A DNA stretch of 12,761 nt, from NCBI GenBank assembly GCA_023420245.1, contig JAEZWL010000204.1, forward strand, positions 1 to 12,761. Reading direction: 5' to 3'. Below the pieces are notes generated by a model. It searched no databases and had not been told where the DNA came from. It worked only from the letters and a program-made list of their open reading frames with translations. A program made the translations under genes and the position numbers. Below, one piece after another: positions 1-5,866 of this stretch. The DNA comes from Bacillota bacterium. GTDB taxonomy: Bacteria > Bacillota > Clostridia > Oscillospirales > Acutalibacteraceae. Positions within the stretch are counted from its first letter, which is position 1. The number at the start of each line of letters is the position of its first letter.

Positions 1-8
1 GATATATC

Positions 9-269
9 ATGCTGGAGGAAAGCGGAAAGGTTGAGGGCTCACGGCTTTTAAACCGCCACATGATCATTGAGGATTTCATTCGAATCATCGGTGTGAACCA
101 GAAAAGGGTACTCGAAGAAACAGAAAAAGCGGAGCATATGTTTTGCGTGGAGACGATCCAGTGTTTTCAGAATTTTGTGGAATTTATGGTAAGCCACCCC
201 GAGTTTAAGGAAAGCTATATGCAGTATCTGAAAAAGATGAAAGCTTTATCGGAAGCCGCCGCAGAATAA
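9..269 (+). CDS. Hypothetical protein, possibly 5'-truncated by the window edge
   Basis: I do not recognise this protein. From the ATG at 9 it is 86 residues, mostly helical in appearance, with many Glu and Lys residues and a Met/Phe-rich middle (around FCVETIQCFQNFVEFM, residues 45-60). There is no signal peptide or clear membrane segment. The frame is open to the left edge (codons at 3-8 are TAT ATC), and no ribosome site can be seen in the eight bases before the ATG, so the real start may lie upstream. A strong hairpin directly after the TAA stop at 267-269 supports a genuine gene end here. It converges with the small minus-strand gene at 338-505. The C-terminal half could be part of a small regulatory or adaptor protein, but nothing in the sequence assigns a function. 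Confidence 0.55.
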   Translation: MLEESGKVEGSRLLNRHMIIEDFIRIIGVNQKRVLEETEKAEHMFCVETIQCFQNFVEFMVSHPEFKESYMQYLKKMKALSEAAAE

Positions 270-312
270 AGCGCCCGGATGATACGGTTTACTCCATATC
301 ACTCCGGGCGCT
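270..312. terminator. Shared bidirectional hairpin terminator between convergent genes
   Basis: AGCGCCCGGA at 270-279 pairs perfectly with TCCGGGCGCT at 303-312 (10 bp, GC-rich) around a 23-nt loop. On the plus strand it is followed by CATCTTTT; on the minus strand by TTTATTC. It sits directly after the plus-strand stop at 269 and 25 nt after the minus-strand stop at 338, so one hairpin probably ends both transcripts. The U-runs are short, hence moderate confidence. Confidence 0.6.
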
Positions 313-337
313 CATCTTTTGAGACGGCTGCCGCCGT

Positions 338-505
338 TTATGCGCGGTCTTTGCGGTCTGCTTTCCCAAAATCGGGAGAATGTGCCGGGTTCAAAACCGG
401 TTCAACCACATATGGTTCTTCCCTTTTTCTATCGTCAGAACGGCGTACGGTTCTATCCGGCCGGTCGGAAAACTTATTCATCGGGATATCAATATAACTA
501 AACAT
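338..505 (-). CDS. Small highly charged protein (55 aa), unknown function
   Basis: The protein begins MFSYIDIPMNKFSDRPDRTV and is rich in Arg, Asp, Lys and Pro, with no hydrophobic segment; it looks largely disordered, with a short hydrophobic N-terminus. I do not recognise a family. The start is the ATG at 505-503 because AAAAGGAG lies 8 nt before it on the minus strand, a strong ribosome site; an upstream in-frame ATG at 535 has no such site. The stop (TAA at 340-338) is followed by the hairpin at 270-312, which it shares with the convergent upstream gene. The combination of good ribosome site, short ORF and terminator argues for a real gene, although the codon stretch is too short to be sure. 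A clear promoter was not identified. Confidence 0.55.
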   Translation of the reverse strand: MFSYIDIPMNKFSDRPDRTVRRSDDRKREEPYVVEPVLNPAHSPDFGKADRKDRA

Positions 506-1005
506 AATCAATTCTCCTTTTCCGTAATTACGCATTCACTGTGTTTCTCATGTGGCATACGATACCACCGAATCCCGCAAAGGTAAATAGCTATTTATGA
601 TTTCCTTTTTATTATTATATTTGCAACACTCTAACTTTATCTTCATAGAAAAAAAGGGATTTTACTTAATTATATTAATTCTTATTTCACCTCACTTTAT
701 TATATGTGTTTTTAATCCGTTAATTAATCTATATATCGGCTATGATTTGCTTAATTTAATAAAGTTTAGATTTTTTATTAATTTAATTGTTGTTCCGCCT
801 TCTCCCGGCAATCCGGTTTTCCTTGAAATGCGGGGCAAGGGTCTGATTTACTGGCTGCGCCCCAAATCGTTTAGCGCTTGCTAAGCCACTTCTCTCCCCC
901 AAACCCTACAGAGACCAGCTTGCATAGAAGGGAGAACAAGACGGGAGGGGCTGGGCATAGCTTGGACTTGTATCTTTTCCGGCACCGCTGAGAATTTTCG
1001 AATGC
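506..1005. other. Long intergenic region without a supportable gene
   Basis: About 500 bases hold no ORF with a ribosome site. The stretch from about 595 to 790 is very AT-rich and includes a 14-bp perfect palindrome TAAATAGCTATTTA at 584-597. From about 795 to 1000 the composition shifts abruptly to GC-rich and the sequence can form several short hairpins: GGGGC near 832 with GCCCC near 860, TTAGC/GCTAA around 871-885, and CCAGC near 916 with GCTGG near 950. This second half may be a structured RNA or a piece of an interspersed repeat; nothing visible decides. Confidence 0.4.
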
Positions 1006-1035
1006 AAAAAAGCCTGCCGCAAAACTGCGGCAGGC
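1006..1035 (-). terminator. Intrinsic terminator of the LRR protein gene
   Basis: On the minus strand a perfect 10-bp stem, GCCTGCCGCA/TGCGGCAGGC (1035-1026 with 1021-1012), closes a 4-nt loop and is followed by six U residues (A6 at 1006-1011 on the plus strand). It lies about 25 nt after the stop of the leucine-rich-repeat gene. This is a textbook Rho-independent terminator. Confidence 0.93.
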
Positions 1036-1060
1036 CGTACAAAGCATAAGTGAAATAGAA

Positions 1061-2008
1061 TTAAGAAAGCTTTACTTCCTGTTTTTTACCGTCACTCCGT
1101 GCCGTAGCTCCCTTTTGAACGGTAATTTTGACCGTGGCATAGCCAAGCTTCTTTTTGTCCTTGTCATACACCGTAAAAGTGACATTTACCGTGCCGGGCT
1201 TTAGCGGCGTTATTTTATATTCGCCCCCGTCGCTTACCATCTTGATAATTTTGCTCTTGGACATCGATGATTTCAGGGTTAACCCTGTTCCGATCATCTT
1301 CGTGCCAATGGTATAGGTTCCGTTCGTCGGAAGAATACAATTCTTCGCATCAACAATAAGCTTACCCATTCCGGTGGATTTAAACGGAATTTTCGCTTTG
1401 CTTGCGTAGGTCTGAATCGCGGAATTCGTATAACCGTTAATCGTCAGACTTCCGCAGGAGTTAAAAATATCTGCGCCAAAGGTACCAACACTACTCTGAA
1501 AAGTTGCGCTGCTCAAATCAGAGCAGCCGTCGAACGCATTTTTTCCAATGGAAACCAGCGTGCTCGGAAGCGTAATTTTGCTCAGGCTGGAGCAATTGTA
1601 GAAAGAGCCGATACCAATGGATTTGAGGTTATTCGAAATCGTAATATCCTTCAGGCTGGTACACTCGTTAAAGGCGTAATTGCCGATCGAGGTTACGCTG
1701 TCAGGAATGGTCAGTTTTTTAATACTCTCACAGCTTGAAAACGCATAACGTCCGATCGAGGTTACGCTTTTGGGAATAATAATATTTTCCAGACTATAGC
1801 ATTCATTGAACGCATAATCTCCAATGGAGTTTACTGTGTCTGGAATCCGAACACTGGCGGCCGCTCCGTTGTAATCCACTAAAACGCCGTTTACTACGAC
1901 GAAATCATTGGCGGCTGCTTTCGCGGGCACACTACCCAGCTGAACAACACCGAGAATAACAGAAAGTGAAAGCACGGCAGACAGTGCTTTTCGTATCGTT
2001 TTTTTCAT
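1061..2008 (-). CDS. Secreted BspA-type leucine-rich-repeat protein
   Basis: This 315-aa protein starts with a Sec signal peptide: MKKTIRK, a hydrophobic core to about residue 25, and a likely cleavage after PAKA near residue 31. Residues 55-191 are six tandem repeats of 23 residues of the LRR_5 (BspA/TpLRR) type, with the pattern IPxSVTSIGxYAFxxCxSLxxIT. Residues about 212-297 form a beta-rich C-terminal part resembling a bacterial Ig-like (Big_2-type) domain. There is no LPXTG, S-layer or lipobox motif, so it is probably released or loosely wall-bound. Family members mediate binding to surfaces, host matrix or other cells; a specific ligand cannot be inferred. The start is supported by AGGAGG 8 nt upstream. 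It appears monocistronic, with its own promoter (2081-2109) and terminator (1006-1035). Confidence 0.9.
   Translation of the reverse strand: MKKTIRKALSAVLSLSVILGVVQLGSVPAKAAANDFVVVNGVLVDYNGAAASVRIPDTVNSIGDYAFNECYSLENIIIPKSVTSIGRYAFSSCESIKKLTIPDSVTSIGNYAFNECTSLKDITISNNLKSIGIGSFYNCSSLSKITLPSTLVSIGKNAFDGCSDLSSATFQSSVGTFGADIFNSCGSLTINGYTNSAIQTYASKAKIPFKSTGMGKLIVDAKNCILPTNGTYTIGTKMIGTGLTLKSSMSKSKIIKMVSDGGEYKITPLKPGTVNVTFTVYDKDKKKLGYATVKITVQKGATARSDGKKQEVKLS
1502..1846 (-). repeat. Tandem 69-bp coding repeats (five full LRR units)
   Basis: Inside the LRR gene, residues 55-169 divide exactly into five 23-residue units (starting at residues 55, 78, 101, 124 and 147), so the DNA is a tandem array of degenerate 69-bp units; a sixth, weaker unit follows to about residue 191. 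Units 2 and 3 are the most alike (SVTSIGxYAF). Such arrays can expand or contract by recombination. Confidence 0.85.
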
Positions 2009-2080
2009 AAAGCAATCCTCCTGATGATAATTTTTCCCAAAATATTAAAAAAATCGGGTAATTTCATGCGATATAAATAA

Positions 2081-2109
2081 AGCATACCTTAAAATTCCAT
2101 AATTTTCAA
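2081..2109 (-). promoter_or_regulatory. Sigma-A promoter of the LRR protein gene
   Basis: On the minus strand TTGAAA (2109-2104) is followed after exactly 17 bp by TATGCT (2086-2081). The predicted start is about 65 nt upstream of the ATG at 2008, leaving an AT-rich leader. The -35 matches five of six consensus bases and the -10 four of six. Confidence 0.6.
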
Positions 2110-2177
2110 CAAAATTATTACCAAAATTTATTTATTTCCTTTGGCAGGAGGAGTTTTGATTCCGTTTTATCAAAATG

Positions 2178-2639
2178 CTATTTTACAGGAATTGCAATTC
2201 TGGTCAAAAGCTCGCTGACCGACCGATTCTGATCATTGAGATAATGATGATAAATTCTTCCCTGCTGCTCATAGCCGTGTTCGGAAATCCATCGGAAAAT
2301 TTCAAGCATCAGGCAATCGGTCTCTTCATATGCGCCTAAAAAAATGCCTGACATCGTTTTCTGCGCGGGAATCACACGAAGCTGAATTTCTTCGTTGCTC
2401 TGTACCGCTGTTGCAATGGGAAATCCTATTTCCACATCGAGGTGTTCCAGATCAGAATTATGGTAACAGACAAACGGCGTGCCGGAAAATAGAATCCCGC
2501 TCCGCTGCGCGTAGTCTATGATTTTTCTGTAAGCCTTCCCGGCGGTTTCGGGATACACGCTAAAGGAAATGACAGTACGAATCGACAGAACCTGCTGCTC
2601 CGGTTCTTCTAGTAGGTTGATTTCGGAAACAATCGGCAT
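2178..2639 (-). CDS. GyrI-like small-molecule-binding domain protein
   Basis: This 153-aa protein looks like a stand-alone GyrI-like (AraC effector-binding / SOUL-fold) domain. Features of the family that can be seen are the N-terminal beta strand VLSIRTVISF, the internal EIGFPIA segment typical of the second half of the fold, and the C-terminal GYEQQGRIYHHYLND. Family members bind hydrophobic or cationic drugs, often as the sensor part of transcription regulators; stand-alone versions may bind or sequester compounds. It has no DNA-binding domain. The start has AAAGGAG 8 nt upstream, overlapping the end of the preceding regulator gene, and only 13 nt separate the two genes, so they are almost certainly co-transcribed. 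The likely role is ligand binding in the same response as the regulator. No terminator is obvious downstream. Confidence 0.8.
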   Translation of the reverse strand: MPIVSEINLLEEPEQQVLSIRTVISFSVYPETAGKAYRKIIDYAQRSGILFSGTPFVCYHNSDLEHLDVEIGFPIATAVQSNEEIQLRVIPAQKTMSGIFLGAYEETDCLMLEIFRWISEHGYEQQGRIYHHYLNDQNRSVSELLTRIAIPVK

Positions 2640-2652
2640 ATAAGCGGCTCCT

Positions 2653-4002
2653 TTATTTCTTTTTTAATGGCACGCGGATTGCGAGGCATTGTTTTACATC
2701 TTCCAGGATTGAGTCATTGGTAACGGGAATCATGAGCCATTTTTGCCCCATTCCAGTTTTTGTATCCCGATATAAGCGCTGAAAATTTTCCGTAAGCAAG
2801 GGGAGTGTTAATTCCATCTGCGTTTTTTCCCGTTCCCCGACTACCACAAGGACGGTAAAGCTTCCTTTCGACGGGTAGAGCGTACACAGAGAGCGGCCTG
2901 ATTTTCGAAATTTAACATTCCATCCTTTCTGCATGGAGCACCGGCTAAACTCCAAAATCGGTTCCGCGCGGTACTGTACCTCAATGTACTCGCACAGCTG
3001 CTCCCACAATGGATGATTCACATAATTCCGAAGCAACGCAAGCGTAGGTACCTGTGTTTGGTCTGCTTGATGAAAAAATTCAGTCATCGGGCTCACCTCT
3101 TGCTGACAAATCGGCAGCCACAGCTCCATAAAAGCTTCTTGGGGACTGGGCTCAAAATATATTTCCGCCGCAAAAGCTCCGCATACAAGGCTTTGCTTTT
3201 TCATCCAGTTACCCATAAACGCAGAGGCTTTAAAAACAGCAGAGCCAATCAGCTCGTCAAAACTCTCCGCTTCAAAACGGCAAACGGAGTATGCCCCTTC
3301 CGGGAGCGTAAAAACAGAACGCTCCCGTGTTTCGCTGATTTCAGAGGCTTCGGCACCAACCATATAGATACAGCCCTCCCCTCCGTTTTCATCCTCATAC
3401 AGAACACCGAGTTCGTTGCCTCCCGGCAGTAAATTCGAGATATTTTCCTTTTTTTGATGAAATTCGTTCCAGATTGCTCCGGCAGCCGAAATTCCGGTTG
3501 TTCTTTTGCCAAAAAGCTCTTTAATCGGCACCCTGCCTGCGACACCGATAAAGCTTCGGGGCTTATCCAAATATCTCCGGGTGACTTCCAATACCATTCC
3601 TTCCGTAATTAAAGGAATATTTTCATCCAATTCAACATATTTGAGAAGCAAATCCGGTTTTATGACCTGATTCAGTATCACCGGATTGCGCCGGTACGCT
3701 TCCGGAGTAATCCGGTAAGCAGCTTTAAACGCGCGGGTAAAGTTCGCATGATCTGAAAACCCGCAGTCGAGCGCGATATCAGTAATTGTTTTTTCTTTGG
3801 ATTTCAAAGCCTCCGAAGCCTTCGCCAGTCTTCGCAGCTTAATGTACTCATTTACCGGTCTTCCTGCCAGCCGATGAAACAGCCGCTGAAAGTAATAGGG
3901 CGACAGCGCCGCAATATCGGCAAGTGTTTCCGTCCTGATCTCTTCAGAGAGATGCTCTTCGATAAAATCCAGTGCGTTCTGTATTGCTTTCCATGCATGC
4001 AT
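2653..4002 (-). CDS. AraC-family regulator fused to GyrI-like and DUF3788-like domains
   Basis: The 449-aa protein has three parts. Residues about 5-105 are the AraC-type double helix-turn-helix domain, with LADIAALSPYYFQRLFHR as the first motif and ITDIALDCGFSDHANFTRAF as the second. Residues about 130-298 are a GyrI-like effector-binding domain ending in AAEIYFEPSP...MELWLPI. Residues about 328-449 resemble DUF3788: GWNVKFRKSGRSLCTLYP, a beta hairpin, WLMIPV and a C-terminal RVPLKKK. AraC-GyrI proteins are ligand-responsive activators of drug or stress genes; the added third domain is less usual. The start has GAGGTGATG just upstream and an extended -10 box at 4022-4030. It is followed after 13 nt by a second GyrI-like gene, a likely target of its own control. 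The ligand is unknown. The DUF3788 assignment is from memory of the family pattern. Confidence 0.85.
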   Translation of the reverse strand: MHAWKAIQNALDFIEEHLSEEIRTETLADIAALSPYYFQRLFHRLAGRPVNEYIKLRRLAKASEALKSKEKTITDIALDCGFSDHANFTRAFKAAYRITPEAYRRNPVILNQVIKPDLLLKYVELDENIPLITEGMVLEVTRRYLDKPRSFIGVAGRVPIKELFGKRTTGISAAGAIWNEFHQKKENISNLLPGGNELGVLYEDENGGEGCIYMVGAEASEISETRERSVFTLPEGAYSVCRFEAESFDELIGSAVFKASAFMGNWMKKQSLVCGAFAAEIYFEPSPQEAFMELWLPICQQEVSPMTEFFHQADQTQVPTLALLRNYVNHPLWEQLCEYIEVQYRAEPILEFSRCSMQKGWNVKFRKSGRSLCTLYPSKGSFTVLVVVGEREKTQMELTLPLLTENFQRLYRDTKTGMGQKWLMIPVTNDSILEDVKQCLAIRVPLKKK

Positions 4003-4021
4003 ATCATCACCTCATGGCTGC

Positions 4022-4030
4022 ATTATAGCA
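4022..4030 (-). promoter_or_regulatory. Extended -10 promoter of the AraC-type regulator
   Basis: The minus strand reads TGCTATAAT (4030-4022), an extended -10 with a perfect TATAAT hexamer, without a convincing -35. Transcription would begin near 4015, about 12 nt before the ATG, just leaving room for the GAGGTG ribosome site. A partial repeat copy lies directly upstream (4040-4103). Confidence 0.5.
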
Positions 4031-4039
4031 TAGAATGAC

Positions 4040-4103
4040 TCAAGGCGCTTGTCCTGCAATGCCCTTTTTAAACTGCTTATCTGTGGCGGAGCAATCGCGT
4101 GTC
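4040..4103. repeat. Possible partial copy (A) of the intergenic repeat
   Basis: TCAAGGCGCTT at 4040-4050 and GAGCAATCGCGTGT at 4089-4102 match the corresponding blocks of copy C (6891 and 6953) in the same order, with CTGC between them, but the spacing is about 13 nt shorter and the left stem arm is missing. It cannot act as a terminator and lies in the divergent promoter region between the AraC-type and glycosyltransferase genes. Chance similarity cannot be excluded. Confidence 0.3.
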
Positions 4104-4199
4104 TTATTTTTTAGTTTGATTTAAGCTATATTGAACAAAAGTATTATTTGATTGCAAATTGATATGTGTCAGTTTTAGTGTTTTAAATTGCTAAAAATA

Positions 4200-4208
4200 T
4201 GATATAAT
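4200..4208 (+). promoter_or_regulatory. Extended -10 promoter of the glycosyltransferase gene
   Basis: TGATATAAT at 4200-4208 is an extended -10 with a perfect TATAAT hexamer. The -35 region is weak (TTTTAA at 4181-4186, 16 bp away). Transcription would start near 4215, about 24 nt before the ATG. The same TATGATATAAT string recurs in the fluoride channel promoter at 5423-5433. Confidence 0.55.
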
Positions 4209-4238
4209 TTTATTAAAACTTTTAAGGGAGTGACAGAA

Positions 4239-5201
4239 ATGCAGACTGCAAATCTTTCAATTATTATTCCCGTTCGAAATATTGAACAGGAAGTCTCCGG
4301 GATACTGCGTTCTGTCGCCGCACAGACCGTCGGCTTGGAAGTGGAATTCATTGTTGTGGATATGGGTTCGGGAGACCAGACCGTTTTGGAAGCCGTTCAA
4401 CTGATTAAGGAAATGAAGCTGAAGGGCTTTGTGATTCAAAACGGAGACAGCACGGTTTCCGCCGCGCTGAACACCGGCATTCAGAAAGCGGGCGGGGATT
4501 ACGTTACTTTTATTTTCGCCCGAAGGCTTTACCGGGATTTTATTGGCGGCTATTATGAAACCGCTTCGCGCAGTTCGGCTGATTTCATTTTCGGCAGCGT
4601 TACGGAGGAGGAATCCCACGCGGCTGACCGAAGGCTGATCAGTAAGGCGGTGAAGCAGGAAAGCGGTGCAAATTATGTAAAAAGCCTTCTGAAGGGCTGT
4701 TTGCGCATTGATATTTCCGCGATTTTTCTGCGGCGCAGGTTTCTTATTGAAAAGCAAATCCGCTTTTTTGACGCTTGCAGCCACGGCTACGCCGAAGAAT
4801 TTGTTCTGCGGTGTCTGCTTATGGCAGACAGTATTATACAGTCTCCGACAATCATGAAACGGGATACTGTTTTTGAACTCAAGCGAGGAAAACAAAAACC
4901 GGTTGGAAAAAATATTTTTGAACATACCGAGGCCATCCTCCGGGTTATGGATATCATCACGTCAAATTACGGCGAGGACACTGAGCTAATCCGGCTTTTT
5001 GAAAAAGAAAAGCTGCCCCTGACAATTATGAACGCGGTCGATATTCTGCTCAGAGAGGGAACCGCGTACAATATCATTCGCGGGTATCTCCGCATGACAG
5101 GATATGATAAGCTTTTGCAGACCGGACGTTTCACTAACAAGGTACTGAAACGCCGTATTACCGTCTGGCAGGTTATTCCATGGATGTATAAAGTAAAATA
5201 G
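4239..5201 (+). CDS. Family 2 glycosyltransferase-like protein lacking DxD
   Basis: The 320-aa protein has the GT-A Rossmann start LSIIIPVRN (residues 6-14) and the nucleotide-binding VVDMGSGDQT (39-48), followed by the ALNTGIQKAGGDYVTFI segment (76-92). Where active family members carry the metal-binding D-x-D after this segment, this protein reads FARRLYRDF, with no acidic pair. The later AEEFVLRCL (185-193) resembles the acceptor-side ED motif. There are no membrane segments. Possible roles are transfer of a sugar in wall polymer or exopolysaccharide synthesis, a metal-independent variant, or a non-catalytic partner; no neighbouring polysaccharide genes help. The start is the ATG at 4239, because AAGGGAG at 4224-4230 is placed 8 nt before it; the upstream in-frame GTG at 4230 overlaps this ribosome site and is unlikely. 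It has its own promoter and a terminator at 5226-5271. Confidence 0.8.
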   Translation: MQTANLSIIIPVRNIEQEVSGILRSVAAQTVGLEVEFIVVDMGSGDQTVLEAVQLIKEMKLKGFVIQNGDSTVSAALNTGIQKAGGDYVTFIFARRLYRDFIGGYYETASRSSADFIFGSVTEEESHAADRRLISKAVKQESGANYVKSLLKGCLRIDISAIFLRRRFLIEKQIRFFDACSHGYAEEFVLRCLLMADSIIQSPTIMKRDTVFELKRGKQKPVGKNIFEHTEAILRVMDIITSNYGEDTELIRLFEKEKLPLTIMNAVDILLREGTAYNIIRGYLRMTGYDKLLQTGRFTNKVLKRRITVWQVIPWMYKVK

Positions 5202-5222
5202 GCACTTCAAAAAACATTTCAC

Positions 5223-5336
5223 AAAAAATGCGCTTCGATGGGGCTTCAACAAGCCGCTTCAAGGCGCATTTCCTTGCTTTGAAGGCTATTTCTCTGCGCA
5301 AGTCGTTACTGCAAAACTATTTTGCGACAACCCTTT
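5223..5336. repeat. Intergenic repeat copy B
   Basis: This copy has a left hairpin (5226-5271) and a right part with CTGCAAAACTATTTTG at 5309-5324 followed by CAACCCTT. The same blocks, in the same order and nearly the same spacing (65 against 62 nt from TCAAGGCGC to the GxG-CAA block), occur in copy C after the PAP2 gene. The right part also forms an imperfect hairpin, GCAAAA-CTA-TTTTGC at 5311-5325. Confidence 0.55.
5226..5271 (+). terminator. Hairpin terminator of the glycosyltransferase gene (repeat B)
   Basis: AAATGCGCTTCGA (5226-5238) pairs with TCAAGGCGCATTT (5259-5271) with one wobble and one mismatch, and an inner GGCTT/AAGCC stem (5242-5246 with 5251-5255) extends it. It lies 24 nt after the glycosyltransferase stop. 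The U-run is short, so termination may be partial. Confidence 0.55.
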
Positions 5337-5404
5337 TCGTTTGGTGCGCTGCTTCAGTTCATTTTGGTAAGAGCGTTTCGAAAACGGATAAGCTTAAAAT
5401 TAAA

Positions 5405-5433
5405 TTGCTTGCACGGAACGAGTATGATATAAT
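5405..5433 (+). promoter_or_regulatory. Promoter of the fluoride channel operon
   Basis: TTGCTT (5405-5410), a 17-bp spacer and TATAAT (5428-5433), with the extended -10 TG at 5425-5426. Transcription would start near 5440, leaving about 34 nt of leader. This is too short for a fluoride riboswitch, and none of its conserved parts is seen. Confidence 0.75.
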
Positions 5434-5473
5434 AGTAACACTTTATTTTTGATGGCCCGGCTGGAGGCTTGCA

Positions 5474-5866
5474 ATGAAAAGATATCTCGCGATTGGAACC
5501 GGAGGGGCGCTCGGCGCAATAGCAAGATACGCCGTGCAGCTGATTCCACTTCCGTTCGCTTCTCTTTATCACCCGGTTTTGACGCTGCTGATTAATGTTA
5601 CCGGCAGCTTTCTATTAGGCTTTCTGATGGTTCTGTTTATCAAATGCCTGCCGGTGAAACCGGAAATCCGCGTTGGGATAACCACCGGCTTTCTTGGCGG
5701 CTACACGACGTTTTCCACACTCTGCAAGGAAGCTGTACTGCTTGCCTGCTCCGGTCATATCCTTTTATCCGCTGTTTATATCAGTGCTTCCGTGATGCTT
5801 GGGCTTGCGGCTGCGTGGCTCGGTATTTCAACAGCAAAACGACTGGAACGGAGGCGCGGTTTTTGA
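5474..5866 (+). CDS. crcB: Fluoride ion channel subunit FluC/CrcB (first copy)
   Basis: This 130-aa four-helix membrane protein has the FluC signature segments: GGALGAIARYAVQ (residues 10-22), LINVTGSFLLGF with the pore Asn at 41, and GFLGGYTTFSTLCKE (72-86), which holds the TTFST turn and pore-lining Phe. FluC proteins pass fluoride out of the cell as dimers of antiparallel subunits. The positive residues sit at the N-terminus (K2, R3), in the second loop (K57, K62, R66) and at the C-terminus (KRLERRR), predicting both ends in the cytoplasm. The ribosome site GGAGG is 6 nt before the ATG. Its stop overlaps the start of a second crcB, so the two are translated together and probably form one channel. 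Confidence 0.93.
   Translation: MKRYLAIGTGGALGAIARYAVQLIPLPFASLYHPVLTLLINVTGSFLLGFLMVLFIKCLPVKPEIRVGITTGFLGGYTTFSTLCKEAVLLACSGHILLSAVYISASVMLGLAAAWLGISTAKRLERRRGF

Noticed and set aside
597..884. Plus-strand 95-codon ORF with hydrophobic N-terminal half
   Set aside because: It spans the AT-rich and GC-rich halves of a gene-free region, has no ribosome site at usable distance (AAAGG is 13 nt away) and its hydrophobicity follows from AT-rich codons.
2140..2170. AGGAGGAG on the plus strand near 2145 suggesting a plus-strand gene
   Set aside because: No ATG, GTG or TTG with an open frame follows at the right distance.
4230..4238. GTG at 4230 as start of the glycosyltransferase
   Set aside because: The GTG overlaps the AAGGGAG ribosome site that serves the ATG at 4239 with 8-nt spacing.
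4257..4925. 222-codon antisense ORF within the glycosyltransferase gene
   Set aside because: It is fully antisense to a gene with clear family motifs, and its product has no recognisable domain or ribosome site.
5228..5452. 74-codon ORF in the spacer before crcB
   Set aside because: It runs through the repeat hairpin and the crcB promoter, without a ribosome site.
5434..5473. Fluoride riboswitch before crcB (GATGG at 5451-5455 looks like its core)
   Set aside because: The leader is only about 34 nt and lacks the other conserved blocks and the pseudoknot; the GATGG match is short and fortuitous.
5644..5862. Longer N-terminus for the second crcB
   Set aside because: This part is the first crcB read in another frame and the FluC fold starts after the TTG at 5863.
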